From: Slackia faecicanis
GTDB lineage: Bacteria; Actinomycetota; Coriobacteriia; Coriobacteriales; Eggerthellaceae
Assembly (NCBI RefSeq): GCF_003725295.1
Contig: NZ_QICB01000002.1
Location: 372,001-436,000 of the forward strand
Length of the DNA stretch: 64,000 nucleotides
Reading direction: 5' to 3'
Numbering within the stretch: the stretch's first letter is position 1; every line of letters begins with the position of its first letter. The notes below the pieces were generated by a model. That model was not told the origin of the DNA and made no database searches. It was given only the letters and a program-made list of their open reading frames with translations. Shown piece by piece: positions 40,391-47,888 of the stretch. Position numbers and translations under genes: made by a program.

Positions 40391-40704
40391 AGCTTCGCCT
40401 CGCTTCCGTACAATCCTCGATAATGCTCCGGCAGCACGTCGCGCCACTCGACGGCGAGGCCGGCGTGTGCGAGGCGCACCCGGAACTCCTCCAGCCCGTC
40501 GTACACGTCCAGCACGCGGCCGGGGTCGAACTCCTCGCGCTCGAGCATGATCTCGCTCAGATGCTTCGCGACGTAGAACAGGTCTACGGCGACCTGCTCC
40601 AGCGTGTCGGCGGCGAGGGCTTCGGCCAGGCGCTCGCGTGCCTTGCGCTCTTCCTCCTCGCGCCTGATCAATGCGGCTATGTCCCGCCGCTTCGTCACCT
40701 TCAT
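40387..40704 (-). CDS. Hypothetical phage early protein
   Basis: 105 aa. KRRDIAALIRREEEERKARE, ADTLEQVAVDLFYVAKHLSE, then EFRVRLAHAGLAVEWRDVLP. Helical and charged; no domain recognised. Overlaps methylase and small membrane-protein genes. Confidence 0.55.
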   Translation of the reverse strand: MKVTKRRDIAALIRREEEERKARERLAEALAADTLEQVAVDLFYVAKHLSEIMLEREEFDPGRVLDVYDGLEEFRVRLAHAGLAVEWRDVLPEHYRGLYGSEAKL

Positions 40705-40835
40705 CGCCGCCGCCTTTCCAGCACCCACGCGGCGAGGGCGAGGGCGGCGCAGCAGAACAGCCACACCGCCGCGCCCACTACCGCAGCGGCCGCGAACATG
40801 GCAACCGCGCCGACGGCGGCGCCTACGTCCGTCAT
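40701..40835 (-). CDS. Small membrane protein
   Basis: 44 aa, two-part hydrophobic helix (AVAMFAAAAVVGAAVWLFCC, AALALAAWVLE) with a basic C-terminus ERRRR. Overlaps both neighbouring genes, which supports translation. Unknown function. Confidence 0.5.
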   Translation of the reverse strand: MTDVGAAVGAVAMFAAAAVVGAAVWLFCCAALALAAWVLERRRR

Positions 40836-41179
40836 GCCTCGCCGCCTTCCGTCGCGTACCTCAGGTAGTCGGCGGCTTTCGCGAGGTCGGCGTCGCCGCC
40901 CTTGTAGCCCTCGCGCCACACGTACTTGAGCACGCAGCCCTTGCAGTAGCCCCGGAACTCGTCCGGCGTTAGCGCGGCGCGCATCGCGTCTATGCACTCG
41001 ATGCCGCCGTGGTCGTATCGGCGCGCATCGTCCACGGGCGCGGCGGGCGGCTCGTCTTCGGGCGACCACGACCAGCCGCAAGCGGGGCATACGGCGACGT
41101 GCGGGTCGGCTTCGGCGTAGTAGACCTCAACCGGCTCGCCGCAGCGTTGGCAGAAGTCGGGGAACTGGGCGTGCTTCAT
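40832..41179 (-). CDS. Zinc ribbon fused to DUF3310
   Basis: 115 aa. N-terminal zinc ribbon (CQRC at residues 10-13 and CPAC at about 31-34), then DUF3310 (YDHGGIECIDAMRAALTPDE, YCKGCVLKYVWREGYKGGDA, LAKAADYL). DUF3310 occurs in phage and may act as a nucleotide kinase-like subunit. Early gene. Confidence 0.78.
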   Translation of the reverse strand: MKHAQFPDFCQRCGEPVEVYYAEADPHVAVCPACGWSWSPEDEPPAAPVDDARRYDHGGIECIDAMRAALTPDEFRGYCKGCVLKYVWREGYKGGDADLAKAADYLRYATEGGEA

Positions 41180-41502
41180 CGCTCCACCACCTTCGCGCCG
41201 CAGTTCGGGCAGTACCGTATCGGGATGGGGCCGCACAGATCGGTTATCGCGTCGCGCAGCGCGAAAGCGCCGCAGCGGCCGCACCTGAAGGCCGACGTGC
41301 CTTCATCGCAACATGCCCTCTCGGGCTCCGGCTCGATTAGGTCGGCCAGCTCCATGACGCTCACGGGGTCGTAGCCGTCGATGCATTCGCCCATGTAGAG
41401 ACCGAGAGCGTCCTCGACAAGCTCCTTGTCAACCTCTCGATGGCTTGACAGCACGCGCAGCCTCGCCGCCACCTCGCGGCGTTCTTCGTTCGTCGGCTTC
41501 AT
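41176..41502 (-). CDS. Zinc-ribbon early protein
   Basis: 108 aa. N-terminal helical domain (VAARLRVLSSHREVDKELVE, MELADLIEPEPE), then a C-terminal zinc ribbon (CGRC and CPNC). No further assignment. Overlaps both neighbours. Confidence 0.6.
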   Translation of the reverse strand: MKPTNEERREVAARLRVLSSHREVDKELVEDALGLYMGECIDGYDPVSVMELADLIEPEPERACCDEGTSAFRCGRCGAFALRDAITDLCGPIPIRYCPNCGAKVVER

Positions 41503-42158
41503 CGGCGCCCCCTTTCTTCGCATTCCACCGTGAACCCCGGCGCGGTCGGCGGCGCCTTCGTGATCGCCGCCCACGTCGTGTAGCTCGCCACCTCGGCCGC
41601 CTTGTCGGGCGTCACGCCCTCGGCCTTGGCCTCGCGCAGCAGCGCCATGAACAGCGCGTGCGCCTCGCGAGCCTCCGGCGTCTCGAATTCGCCGCGCTCG
41701 ATGTCCTCGAAACGCCTGACGCTCGCTTCGAGCCTGTCCATGCGCTCTTTCAGCTTCTGCTCGTGCCTCTTGACCGCGTTCTCCACGTATTCGAAGCGTC
41801 GGTCCATGCCGGCGCCGAACTCGTTGACGATTCGCTCCGCCGAATCTGTGTGCGAGCATATGGCCTTGTATTTCTCATCGACGCTGTCCTTGTACGCGTC
41901 GATCAGGCTCACGCCGTCGGTCGCGGCGTACTCGATGCATCTGAGCACCGCGCGGGCGGCGGGTCGCGCCCCGGCCCTGGTTCCGCCGCGCTTCACCTGC
42001 TCGTCGGCGAACGCGTCGGCGAGTTTGTCAACGGCGTTTCGCACCTCGTTGCCCTTCGCCTCGGCATCTTCCTTGGTGCCTCCGGCGGACACGATGCGCG
42101 CCACGATGCCCTTCACGGCCTCTTCGTAGTAGTCGTTCTCGTTCGGCGGGATCTTCAT
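41499..42158 (-). CDS. Early protein with coiled-coil middle, unknown
   Basis: 219 aa. Start at 42158 (MKIPPNENDYYEEAVKGIVA). Residues 115-150 are coiled coil (RRFEYVENAVKRHEQKLKER); the rest is helical with no known domain. In the early operon between a MazG-like gene and a zinc-ribbon gene. Confidence 0.55.
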   Translation of the reverse strand: MKIPPNENDYYEEAVKGIVARIVSAGGTKEDAEAKGNEVRNAVDKLADAFADEQVKRGGTRAGARPAARAVLRCIEYAATDGVSLIDAYKDSVDEKYKAICSHTDSAERIVNEFGAGMDRRFEYVENAVKRHEQKLKERMDRLEASVRRFEDIERGEFETPEAREAHALFMALLREAKAEGVTPDKAAEVASYTTWAAITKAPPTAPGFTVECEERGRR

Positions 42159-42433
42159 TCCTCGTACCTCCCTCTCTCCTCGTTCCTCACTTCCGCCTCC
42201 TTCACGGCGCGCGCGAGGTCGTACACCCCGAGCGCCGCCGCGAGGTTGGCGCACGCCGTCACGCAGTCGGCCAGCTCGCCGACCAGCATGTCGCGGATGC
42301 CCTCGTCGCGCACGCCGCTCCACTGCTCCCAGGCGCTGAACACCTCGGCGGCTTCCTCGACCACTTTCACGGCCTGCGCCTTGTCCGGCAGCACGCCCGG
42401 GAACGCGCGGACGGTTCCGACGTTCACACGCAT
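42155..42433 (-). CDS. MazG-like nucleotide pyrophosphohydrolase-type protein
   Basis: 92 aa. KVVEEAAEVFSAWEQWSG, then ELADCVTACANLAAALG has the EExxE ... ELxD pattern of the MazG/all-alpha NTP pyrophosphatase fold. GGAGGATGCGAA precedes the ATG. Possibly cleans nucleotide pools or degrades alarmone signals. Confidence 0.7.
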   Translation of the reverse strand: MRVNVGTVRAFPGVLPDKAQAVKVVEEAAEVFSAWEQWSGVRDEGIRDMLVGELADCVTACANLAAALGVYDLARAVKEAEVRNEERGRYEE

Positions 42434-42445
42434 TTCGCATCCTCC

Positions 42446-43183
42446 TTACGCATAGGCCACCGCGCATCCTTTCACGCGGTCGTATCCTTCTTTCAGCCGC
42501 ATGCTCAGGTAGCTTTGCGAGCATCCGACGACGGCGGCGGCGTCCATGAGCCGCGCGTAGCGCACGCCGTCCACCATGACGGGGCGGGTGTGATACTTCG
42601 CCGGGTCCATGGGCTTTCGCTCCGTCTTCGCCGGCTCCGGCTTCATGGCCTTGTCGGCGTATTCGACCGTGCGCCCGCCGTAGTCGCGCCGGCCGCTTCG
42701 CAGCTCGGACGCGAAATACGTCCGGCTGTACCCCAGCGCGGCGGCTGCGTCCGCGATGCTCTCGTGGCGCACGCCGTCCACCAGCACCGCGCACTTGTGG
42801 CCTGGATTGTTCGTCCTCATGGGCGGCGGCTGAACGTCGGCGGCGTAGCGCACCGAGCGGCCGTTGACCTCGGCCGCGCCATCGCGAAGCGACTTCGCCA
42901 GCTTGGTCTTGCTCACGCCTACCGCGGGCGCGGCGGCGGCTATGCTCTCGTATTCGACGCTTCCGACCAGCACGGCGCGCTTCTTCCACCCGCGCGCGAG
43001 CGACGCGCGGTAGCCCTCGCGCTCTCGGCCGCGCCTCTCCTGGTCGCCGTGCAGCGGCTCCGGCTTCGTCGCGCACGGCTCGCCGGTTCGCGGGTCGAAG
43101 TAGGACACGCGCACCGGGCCGGACGTCGCGCCGGAGTGCGCGTCGAGCACAACGCGGCTCGGCTGCAGATACGCGCCGCTCAT
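42446..43183 (-). CDS. Protein with three NUMOD-like DNA-binding repeats
   Basis: 245 aa. Three similar units of about 40 residues: VEYESIAAAAPAVGVSKTKL, VRHESIADAAAALGYSRTYF and VRYARLMDAAAVVGCSQSYL, each ending in a GR(S/T)V-x-YA-like tail. These look like NUMOD1/IENR-type minor-groove and HTH DNA-binding modules normally attached to homing endonucleases, but no nuclease domain is present. Possibly a repeat-recognising DNA-binding protein or a relic. Confidence 0.7.
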   Translation of the reverse strand: MSGAYLQPSRVVLDAHSGATSGPVRVSYFDPRTGEPCATKPEPLHGDQERRGREREGYRASLARGWKKRAVLVGSVEYESIAAAAPAVGVSKTKLAKSLRDGAAEVNGRSVRYAADVQPPPMRTNNPGHKCAVLVDGVRHESIADAAAALGYSRTYFASELRSGRRDYGGRTVEYADKAMKPEPAKTERKPMDPAKYHTRPVMVDGVRYARLMDAAAVVGCSQSYLSMRLKEGYDRVKGCAVAYA

Positions 43184-43686
43184 CGGCGCTCACCTCGATG
43201 GCAGAAGCCGTCGGCCTCGGTCGCGAACCAGCCCGCGCCGCCGTGCACCGCGCACGACAGGCCGCGCGGCGTGACGCGGGCGTGGGCGCAGTCGGCGCAG
43301 CGCACGGTGGCGGCGGGCGGGGTCATGGGGCGCTCGGCCGGCTCTCCGAAGCCGCCGCTGTACACGTACTCGCGGCACTCGTCGAACAGCGTCCAGCCGG
43401 CCTTGTCGATTCGCACGGCCCATACGAACTCGTCGCAGTCGATGCCCTGAACCTCGTCCCCCAGGCTCACCGGCTCGCCGTCGGCGAAGCGCGGCCACTG
43501 AACGCCATCCGGCATCAGGTGCGCGGCCATCGCGTCGGCCACGCGCTCGGCGCACGCGTCGCACTCGTCCCCGCCGCATTCGAAGCAGTCCGGGTGCCCG
43601 ATGCCGAGCAGGTCGGCGGCTTCGGCGCAGTAGTGCGGGTCGCAGCCCTGCACGGCGGAGCGAAGCGCCCTCTCTACGTTATCCAT
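43180..43686 (-). CDS. Zinc-finger-rich early protein
   Basis: 168 aa. CFECGGDECDAC (about residues 34-45) and CADCAHARVTPRGLSC (about 136-151) are zinc-binding. The middle (SLGDEVQGIDCDEFVWAVRI) is a small beta domain. GAAAGGA precedes the ATG at 43686. Unknown. Confidence 0.6.
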   Translation of the reverse strand: MDNVERALRSAVQGCDPHYCAEAADLLGIGHPDCFECGGDECDACAERVADAMAAHLMPDGVQWPRFADGEPVSLGDEVQGIDCDEFVWAVRIDKAGWTLFDECREYVYSGGFGEPAERPMTPPAATVRCADCAHARVTPRGLSCAVHGGAGWFATEADGFCHRGERR

Positions 43687-43792
43687 CGTTCCATCCTTTC
43701 TCGCGGCTTCTAAGCCGCCGTTTCCTTCGCTGTCGATAATCGGGGCGCGCGCGGCTTTCGCGGCCGTCACGCGCCGCCGTGTAGGCTCTCGG

Positions 43793-43942
43793 CTATATTC
43801 GGCGCATGCCCACGCCGTGAATGTCCACCCACGCCGGCTTGCTCGCGCGGCGAACCAGCGCGGCCGACCGAGCGCGTTGCTTCTGCGCGCCCTGCGCGAG
43901 CGCCCTCCGGCGCACGCACGCCTTGCACATGCACCGCTTCAT
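43793..43942 (-). CDS. Small Cys-rich basic protein
   Basis: 49 aa: CMCKACVRRRALAQGAQKQR and a basic/hydrophobic tail. One CxCxxC motif. Overlaps the previous zinc protein gene. A 105-bp gap with a GCGGCTT/AAGCCGC hairpin (43703-43720) follows before the next gene. Unknown function. Confidence 0.5.
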   Translation of the reverse strand: MKRCMCKACVRRRALAQGAQKQRARSAALVRRASKPAWVDIHGVGMRRI

Positions 43943-44214
43943 GGCCGGCCCCGCGTCCACGGCCCGCCGTCCACGCTGCACTCCACGACGCCGGCGCCGT
44001 AGGCGTTCCACTGGTTCACCGGGCTCGTCACGCGGCGACGTATGTCGCGGCGCAGGCGGTATTCCAGCCGGCCGACCTCGGCGGCGTGCGCGCAGCGGCC
44101 GCAGAGCGTCACGTCGAGGTCGCCGAAGGCCACCTGGCGCAGCGCGTCGGAGCCGCCGCAGTGGCGGCACGCCGGCGTTCGGTCGGTCAGCGGGGCGAGG
44201 CCGCGCGTCGTCAT
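43939..44214 (-). CDS. Zinc-ribbon early protein
   Basis: 91 aa. CRHC (about residues 16-19) and CGRC (38-41), then a basic helix (EYRLRRDIRRRVTSPVNQWN). Start at 44214 overlaps the upstream stop. Probably DNA-binding. Confidence 0.55.
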   Translation of the reverse strand: MTTRGLAPLTDRTPACRHCGGSDALRQVAFGDLDVTLCGRCAHAAEVGRLEYRLRRDIRRRVTSPVNQWNAYGAGVVECSVDGGPWTRGRP

Positions 44215-44669
44215 TCCTCGTCCTCGGAGACGGCGCGGGTGATCCTCGCCAGGCCCATGGAGAGCTCGGCGCGCGAGACTTCGCCCGCATCGAACCCGGA
44301 AGCGACGGACAGCATCGCCCTCGCCCCGTGGCGGAACATCTCGACGAAGGCCTCGGACGCGTCGGTCCTGCAATGCGAGGCCGTCTCGTCAACGACCTCG
44401 CCGACGGCCTCGTACGCCGCGATCAGGGCGGGGACGTCCTCCCCGGCCTCGCCGACGCGCTGCACGACGATTCTCCTGCCGTCGCGCTGAAGCTCGTAAG
44501 CCTCAGGGTGGCGGGCCATGTCGGCTATGTGGCGCGGGCAGCTCTCGTCGTTGCTGACGGCGTACAGCGGGCACATCGAGCAGTCCTCCGACGCGCTGCA
44601 ACGCGCGAGCGCGGCCATGATGGCCATCTCCACCTCGCCGTCGGTCATGCCCTTCTTCTCGTCGTTCAT
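44211..44669 (-). CDS. Cys-containing early protein, unknown
   Basis: 152 aa. CSASEDCSMCPLYAV and ESCPRHIADMARHP in the N-terminal half give a possible zinc site; the C-terminal half is helical (EAFVEMFRHGARAMLSVASG). Unknown function. Confidence 0.55.
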   Translation of the reverse strand: MNDEKKGMTDGEVEMAIMAALARCSASEDCSMCPLYAVSNDESCPRHIADMARHPEAYELQRDGRRIVVQRVGEAGEDVPALIAAYEAVGEVVDETASHCRTDASEAFVEMFRHGARAMLSVASGFDAGEVSRAELSMGLARITRAVSEDEE

Positions 44670-45118
44670 CCTCTTGCCTCCTTGCGCCCGTAGGGCGAAT
44701 CGATCACGTATCTTCCGAAGCCGAACAGCCCGGCCTCGTTGGGGTCGCGGCCCTCGAGCAGCGTCCCGTCGAGCCACAGCCGCTCGAACTCGGGGGAATC
44801 CCACTCCCACGAGGCCTTGACGGCCCCGGCATGAAACAGGCCGTGGCATCCTGTGGCGTTGCCGCATCCGCAGACCGCCAGAAGCGGTGCGCGGAGCGTG
44901 AAGTCGCCCTTCGGCGTGGACAGCCGGAACCTCCCGCCGCCCATGCCCTTCGGCGGGCAGTGGTGGGCCTCCGTGGCGGGACGGCCGCACACGACGCACG
45001 CCGCCCCGTCGAGAAGCTCGTGGCGGTCGCCCGACCCCAGGTACCTCGCGCCGACGCACGGCTTGCCCAGGAGGGCGAACGCCTCTGCGCTCCGCCCCTT
45101 CAGCGTCCTAGCGTCCAT
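44666..45118 (-). CDS. HNH-like / NinG-type small nuclease candidate
   Basis: 150 aa. CVVCGRPATEAHHCPPKGMG and LLAVCGCGNATGCHGLFHAG carry two CxxC/HH groups like a beta-beta-alpha metal finger. Sits next to DnaC, where NinG-like or rusA-like genes often occur. Activity not proven. Start at 45118 (GATGG context). Confidence 0.6.
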   Translation of the reverse strand: MDARTLKGRSAEAFALLGKPCVGARYLGSGDRHELLDGAACVVCGRPATEAHHCPPKGMGGGRFRLSTPKGDFTLRAPLLAVCGCGNATGCHGLFHAGAVKASWEWDSPEFERLWLDGTLLEGRDPNEAGLFGFGRYVIDSPYGRKEARG

Positions 45119-45767
45119 CCATCGCCACCGCCTTCGCGCCCTGGTAGACACGGCGCATGATCGCGTCCACCTGCTCGTAGTCGGCCCCTTCGGCCATGAG
45201 GCGGCGCGGGAGCGTCTGCGGCGTGTACTGCGTCGTGAACACGGTCGGCTTCATCCTTCCGTAGCGGAAGTCGAGAAGCGCGAACAGCTTCTCGAGCGCG
45301 TCGGCCGTGGGGCGCTCTTTGCCCAAATCGTCGACGCACAGCACGGACACCGAGCGATAGCGGGAAAGCGCCGTCTCCTCGGTGCCCTCGCCCGCCCCGT
45401 AGGTCGAGCGGACGGCCCTGAGGACGTCGCCGAACGTGGCGAACAGCACGGGCTTCGACTTCGCGGCGATCTGCAGGGCGGCGCACGCCTCGCGGGTCTT
45501 GCCGCATCCCGCCTCGCCGTAGAGCACGAGGTTCGACGGCTCCCCGTTCGCGGCCCCTTCGGCCCATGCGGCCGTCTCGGGCATCGACGGGGCGCAGTTC
45601 GCGAACCGCCTCGGCATATCCGAGCGCAGGATCCTTCGGGCCGTCACGTCGGCCTTCCTCCTCGCGGCCTCCTCGTCGGCCGCGGCGAACGCCTCGGGCG
45701 GCAGCGAGTCTCGGATGGCCATGGCCATGGCCACGACGTCACCACTCGCGGAAAACGGGCGCTTCAT
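45108..45767 (-). CDS. DnaC-like replication ATPase (helicase loader)
   Basis: 219 aa. Walker A GEAGCGKT (in LVLYGEAGCGKTREACAALQ), Walker B VSVLCVDDLGKE, sensor VFTTQYTPQTL. This is the DnaC/IstB-type AAA+ loader that brings host helicase to the phage origin. Overlaps the replication gene by 29 bp. Confidence 0.88.
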   Translation of the reverse strand: MKRPFSASGDVVAMAMAIRDSLPPEAFAAADEEAARRKADVTARRILRSDMPRRFANCAPSMPETAAWAEGAANGEPSNLVLYGEAGCGKTREACAALQIAAKSKPVLFATFGDVLRAVRSTYGAGEGTEETALSRYRSVSVLCVDDLGKERPTADALEKLFALLDFRYGRMKPTVFTTQYTPQTLPRRLMAEGADYEQVDAIMRRVYQGAKAVAMDGR

Positions 45768-46398
45768 CGGCCTTCGCCTCCTTCCTCTCGTCGAGGCGGC
45801 GGCGAACCCATCGCCTGACCGCCGCCTTCCAATCCTTCATCGGAGCGTTCCCGACCTTCCAGCCCTTCGAGGCGTAGAAGTCGACGAACGATTCCGCGTC
45901 GAAGAGAGCGGGGTCGATGGGCGGCTCGTGGCCGTCGCAGTAGGCCTTCGCGTACTCCTCGGCCTCGGCGGTGGAAGGGGCGCGGAAACGCGCCCTCTGC
46001 CCTTCCTGCTCTCCTTTAATTCCTATTCCTAATTCCTCTTCCTTATTCCCTAGGCCGTTTGCTAGCTGGTTTGCTACGCAGTTTGCTTGCGGCTTTGGTT
46101 CCGTTTTTGCTAGCGCGTTTGCTTCGCCGTTTGCTAGGCGGTTTGCTAGAGCGTTTGCTTCCGTTTTCGCTTGGCGGTTCGCTTTGCTCTTGCCGCCCGA
46201 CGAGCCTGATTCGGCGCGCGCCCTGCTCTTCTCGAGGACGGGGCGCACGGATGTCAGGATCGCCTCCTGCACGTCGTTCCTCGGCTCGGGCTCCTCCCCC
46301 GTCGCGAGGAACCGGACGATCATCCCCAGGAGCTCGTCGCCGTCGCGCTTGTTCCTGAGCCTCAGCGGCCCCTCGACGAGTGAATCGAGAATCTGCAA
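45739..46398 (-). CDS. Phage replisome organiser-type protein with embedded iterons
   Basis: 219 aa from a TTG at 46398 with GGGAGGGGCG upstream. N-terminal part (residues 1-55) resembles DUF6291/replisome organiser proteins (LLGMIVRFLATGEEPEPR). The middle is a tetrapeptide-repeat linker (AN-x-x) encoded by 12-bp iterons; the C-terminal part (SFVDFYASKGWKVGNAPMKD, WKAAVRRWVRRRLDERKE) is the DnaD-like DNA-binding end. Likely origin-binding initiator. Confidence 0.75.
   Translation of the reverse strand: MQILDSLVEGPLRLRNKRDGDELLGMIVRFLATGEEPEPRNDVQEAILTSVRPVLEKSRARAESGSSGGKSKANRQAKTEANALANRLANGEANALAKTEPKPQANCVANQLANGLGNKEEELGIGIKGEQEGQRARFRAPSTAEAEEYAKAYCDGHEPPIDPALFDAESFVDFYASKGWKVGNAPMKDWKAAVRRWVRRRLDERKEAKADEAPVFREW
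46011..46056. other. AT-rich stretch beside the iterons
   Basis: Coding sequence with repeats of ATTCCTNTTCC-like units, AT-rich against a GC-rich background, immediately next to the iteron array. A plausible DNA-unwinding element of the phage origin. Confidence 0.45.
46058..46189. repeat. Origin iterons: eleven 12-bp tandem repeats
   Basis: Units start every 12 bp with TTTGCT (seven-eight perfect; others TTTGGT, TTCGCT), for example TTTGCTAGCTGG, TTTGCTACGCAG, TTTGCTAGGCGG. They lie inside the replication gene. Eleven in perfect phase is typical of initiator-binding iterons at phage origins. Confidence 0.8.
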
Positions 46399-46407
46399 CG
46401 CCCCTCC

Positions 46408-46920
46408 CTAGAACGGGATGTCCTCGTCGTACACGCTCTGGACGGCCGCGGCCTGCGGCTGCTGGGGGGCCGCCTGGGGCGCGTACTGCTGCGCGGGCAT
46501 CGGCTGCGGGGCGTACTGCTGCTGCATCGGCTGCATCGGCTGCGGGGCGTATCCCTGGCCGTACGCAGGGGCCTCCTGAGGCTGCTGCTGCGCCTGGGAC
46601 ATGACCTCCACCTCGTCGGCCACGACCTCGAGCTTGCTGCGCTTCTGCCCGTCCTTCTCCCAGCTCGAGTAGCGCAGGGAGCCGGAGAGCGCGACCTTCA
46701 TGCCCTTGGCGAGGAACCTCGCGAGGCCTTCGGCGCGCTTGCCGAACACGGTGCAGTCGACGAAGTTCGGGTGGTCCTCCCATTCGCCCGTCTGCTGGTT
46801 CTTGCGGCGGTCGTTGGACGCGATGCCGAACGTCAGCACGCACATGCCGCCCGCGGTCTGCCTGAGCTCGGGGTCGCGGGTGATGTTCCCCGAGATGTTC
46901 ACGCTGTTGATGTTGCCCAT
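46408..46920 (-). CDS. ssb: Single-stranded DNA-binding protein
   Basis: 170 aa. OB fold (ISGNITRDPELRQTAGGMCV, VDCTVFGKRAEGLARFLAKG, MKVALSGSLRYSSWEKDGQK), Gln/Pro/Ala/Tyr-rich linker and the acidic C-terminal tip DEDIPF that binds partners. Starts MGNINSVN. Complete. Confidence 0.95.
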   Translation of the reverse strand: MGNINSVNISGNITRDPELRQTAGGMCVLTFGIASNDRRKNQQTGEWEDHPNFVDCTVFGKRAEGLARFLAKGMKVALSGSLRYSSWEKDGQKRSKLEVVADEVEVMSQAQQQPQEAPAYGQGYAPQPMQPMQQQYAPQPMPAQQYAPQAAPQQPQAAAVQSVYDEDIPF

Positions 46921-46923
46921 GTC

Positions 46924-47373
46924 CTATTCCTTCCCCCGCACGAACTCCATGCGGGCTATCTCCTCGGGCGTCGCCACGTCGATGCCCTGGCTTTCGCATT
47001 CCTCGCGCATGCCCTCTATGAGCCGCGCGAACTCGGCCGACTCCATGGAGCTCGACCCCTTGTACGCCTTGACGGTGCGTCGCTCCTCGCCGCCGATCCA
47101 GTCCGTCCCCAGGTCGTCGTAGTACTTGAAGTAGCAGCCGACCGGAACCTCGGGCGAGAGCGTCACGAGGTCGCAGACCCCGTACTCCCTGAGCATGTTC
47201 AGGTGGACTTCCGAATCGGACATGCGCAGCGCCCTCGCCAGGCGGTTGAGCATCGCCCAGTAGTAGGCGTTCTGCGTGAGGGTCCTCTTCCTCGCGACCT
47301 TCTTGCACTCGTAGGTCTTGGACGGGTCCTGGTTCGACAGCCACGCCATGCACTCGTAGGCGTTGCCCCTCAT
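46924..47373 (-). CDS. NinB-like recombination protein
   Basis: 149 aa. RTLTQNAYYWAMLNRLARAL, SDSEVHLNMLREYGVCDLVT, and YFKYYDDLGTDWIGG are like NinB/YbcN proteins, which bind ssDNA and act with recombination systems in phages. Overlaps the ERF gene by 4 bp. Good position next to SSB. Confidence 0.78.
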   Translation of the reverse strand: MRGNAYECMAWLSNQDPSKTYECKKVARKRTLTQNAYYWAMLNRLARALRMSDSEVHLNMLREYGVCDLVTLSPEVPVGCYFKYYDDLGTDWIGGEERRTVKAYKGSSSMESAEFARLIEGMREECESQGIDVATPEEIARMEFVRGKE

Positions 47374-47888
47374 CGGACGAACTCGCGGCATCCGCAGGGA
47401 CAGGCGCTCGCCGCCAGCTGCTGCTCGTCCTGGAACGTGTAGCGCGTCCCGCACGACCTGCACGCAGCCACGAACGGGCCCTGCTGCCTGTTGTCCCCGG
47501 CGTCGGCGTCGCTCGTGTCGTCGATGGAGAACAGGTTCCCGAGCGCGCGCTTGCCGGCGTAGCTCGCGGCCGTGCCGGTTATCTGCGACGCGTCCATGCC
47601 CTTCTTCTCCTTCGGCTCCCGCGCCCAGCCGCACGCGGAGGCCTCCTTGCCCGTCTCGACGTCGGTCACCGTGGCGGTCGACTTCGCGTAGACCCATCCG
47701 TCGGCCACGTTCACGACTTCGTCGTCGCACATGAGCAGCAATCCCTTCTCGAGGCATATCGGCTTCGCGGCCTCGAGGATGTCCTCCTTGCTGCGGTAGG
47801 AGAACCCGCCGAACTTGTTGTACTGGCCCTTCTCGACCTTGAGCAGCGCCTGCACGTCGAGCAGCTTCTTGGCGATAGAGCTATCCAC
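47370..47888 (-). CDS. ERF-family ssDNA annealing protein
   Basis: 172 aa from GTG at 47888 with GGAGG six bases upstream. KVEKGQYNKFGGFSYRSKED, ILEAAKPICLEKGLLLMCDD, then SQITGTAASYAGKRALGNLF are ERF motifs. C-terminal CRSCGTRYTFQDEQQLAASACPCGC adds a zinc ribbon. Mediates strand annealing in phage recombination. Confidence 0.85.
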   Translation of the reverse strand: MDSSIAKKLLDVQALLKVEKGQYNKFGGFSYRSKEDILEAAKPICLEKGLLLMCDDEVVNVADGWVYAKSTATVTDVETGKEASACGWAREPKEKKGMDASQITGTAASYAGKRALGNLFSIDDTSDADAGDNRQQGPFVAACRSCGTRYTFQDEQQLAASACPCGCREFVR

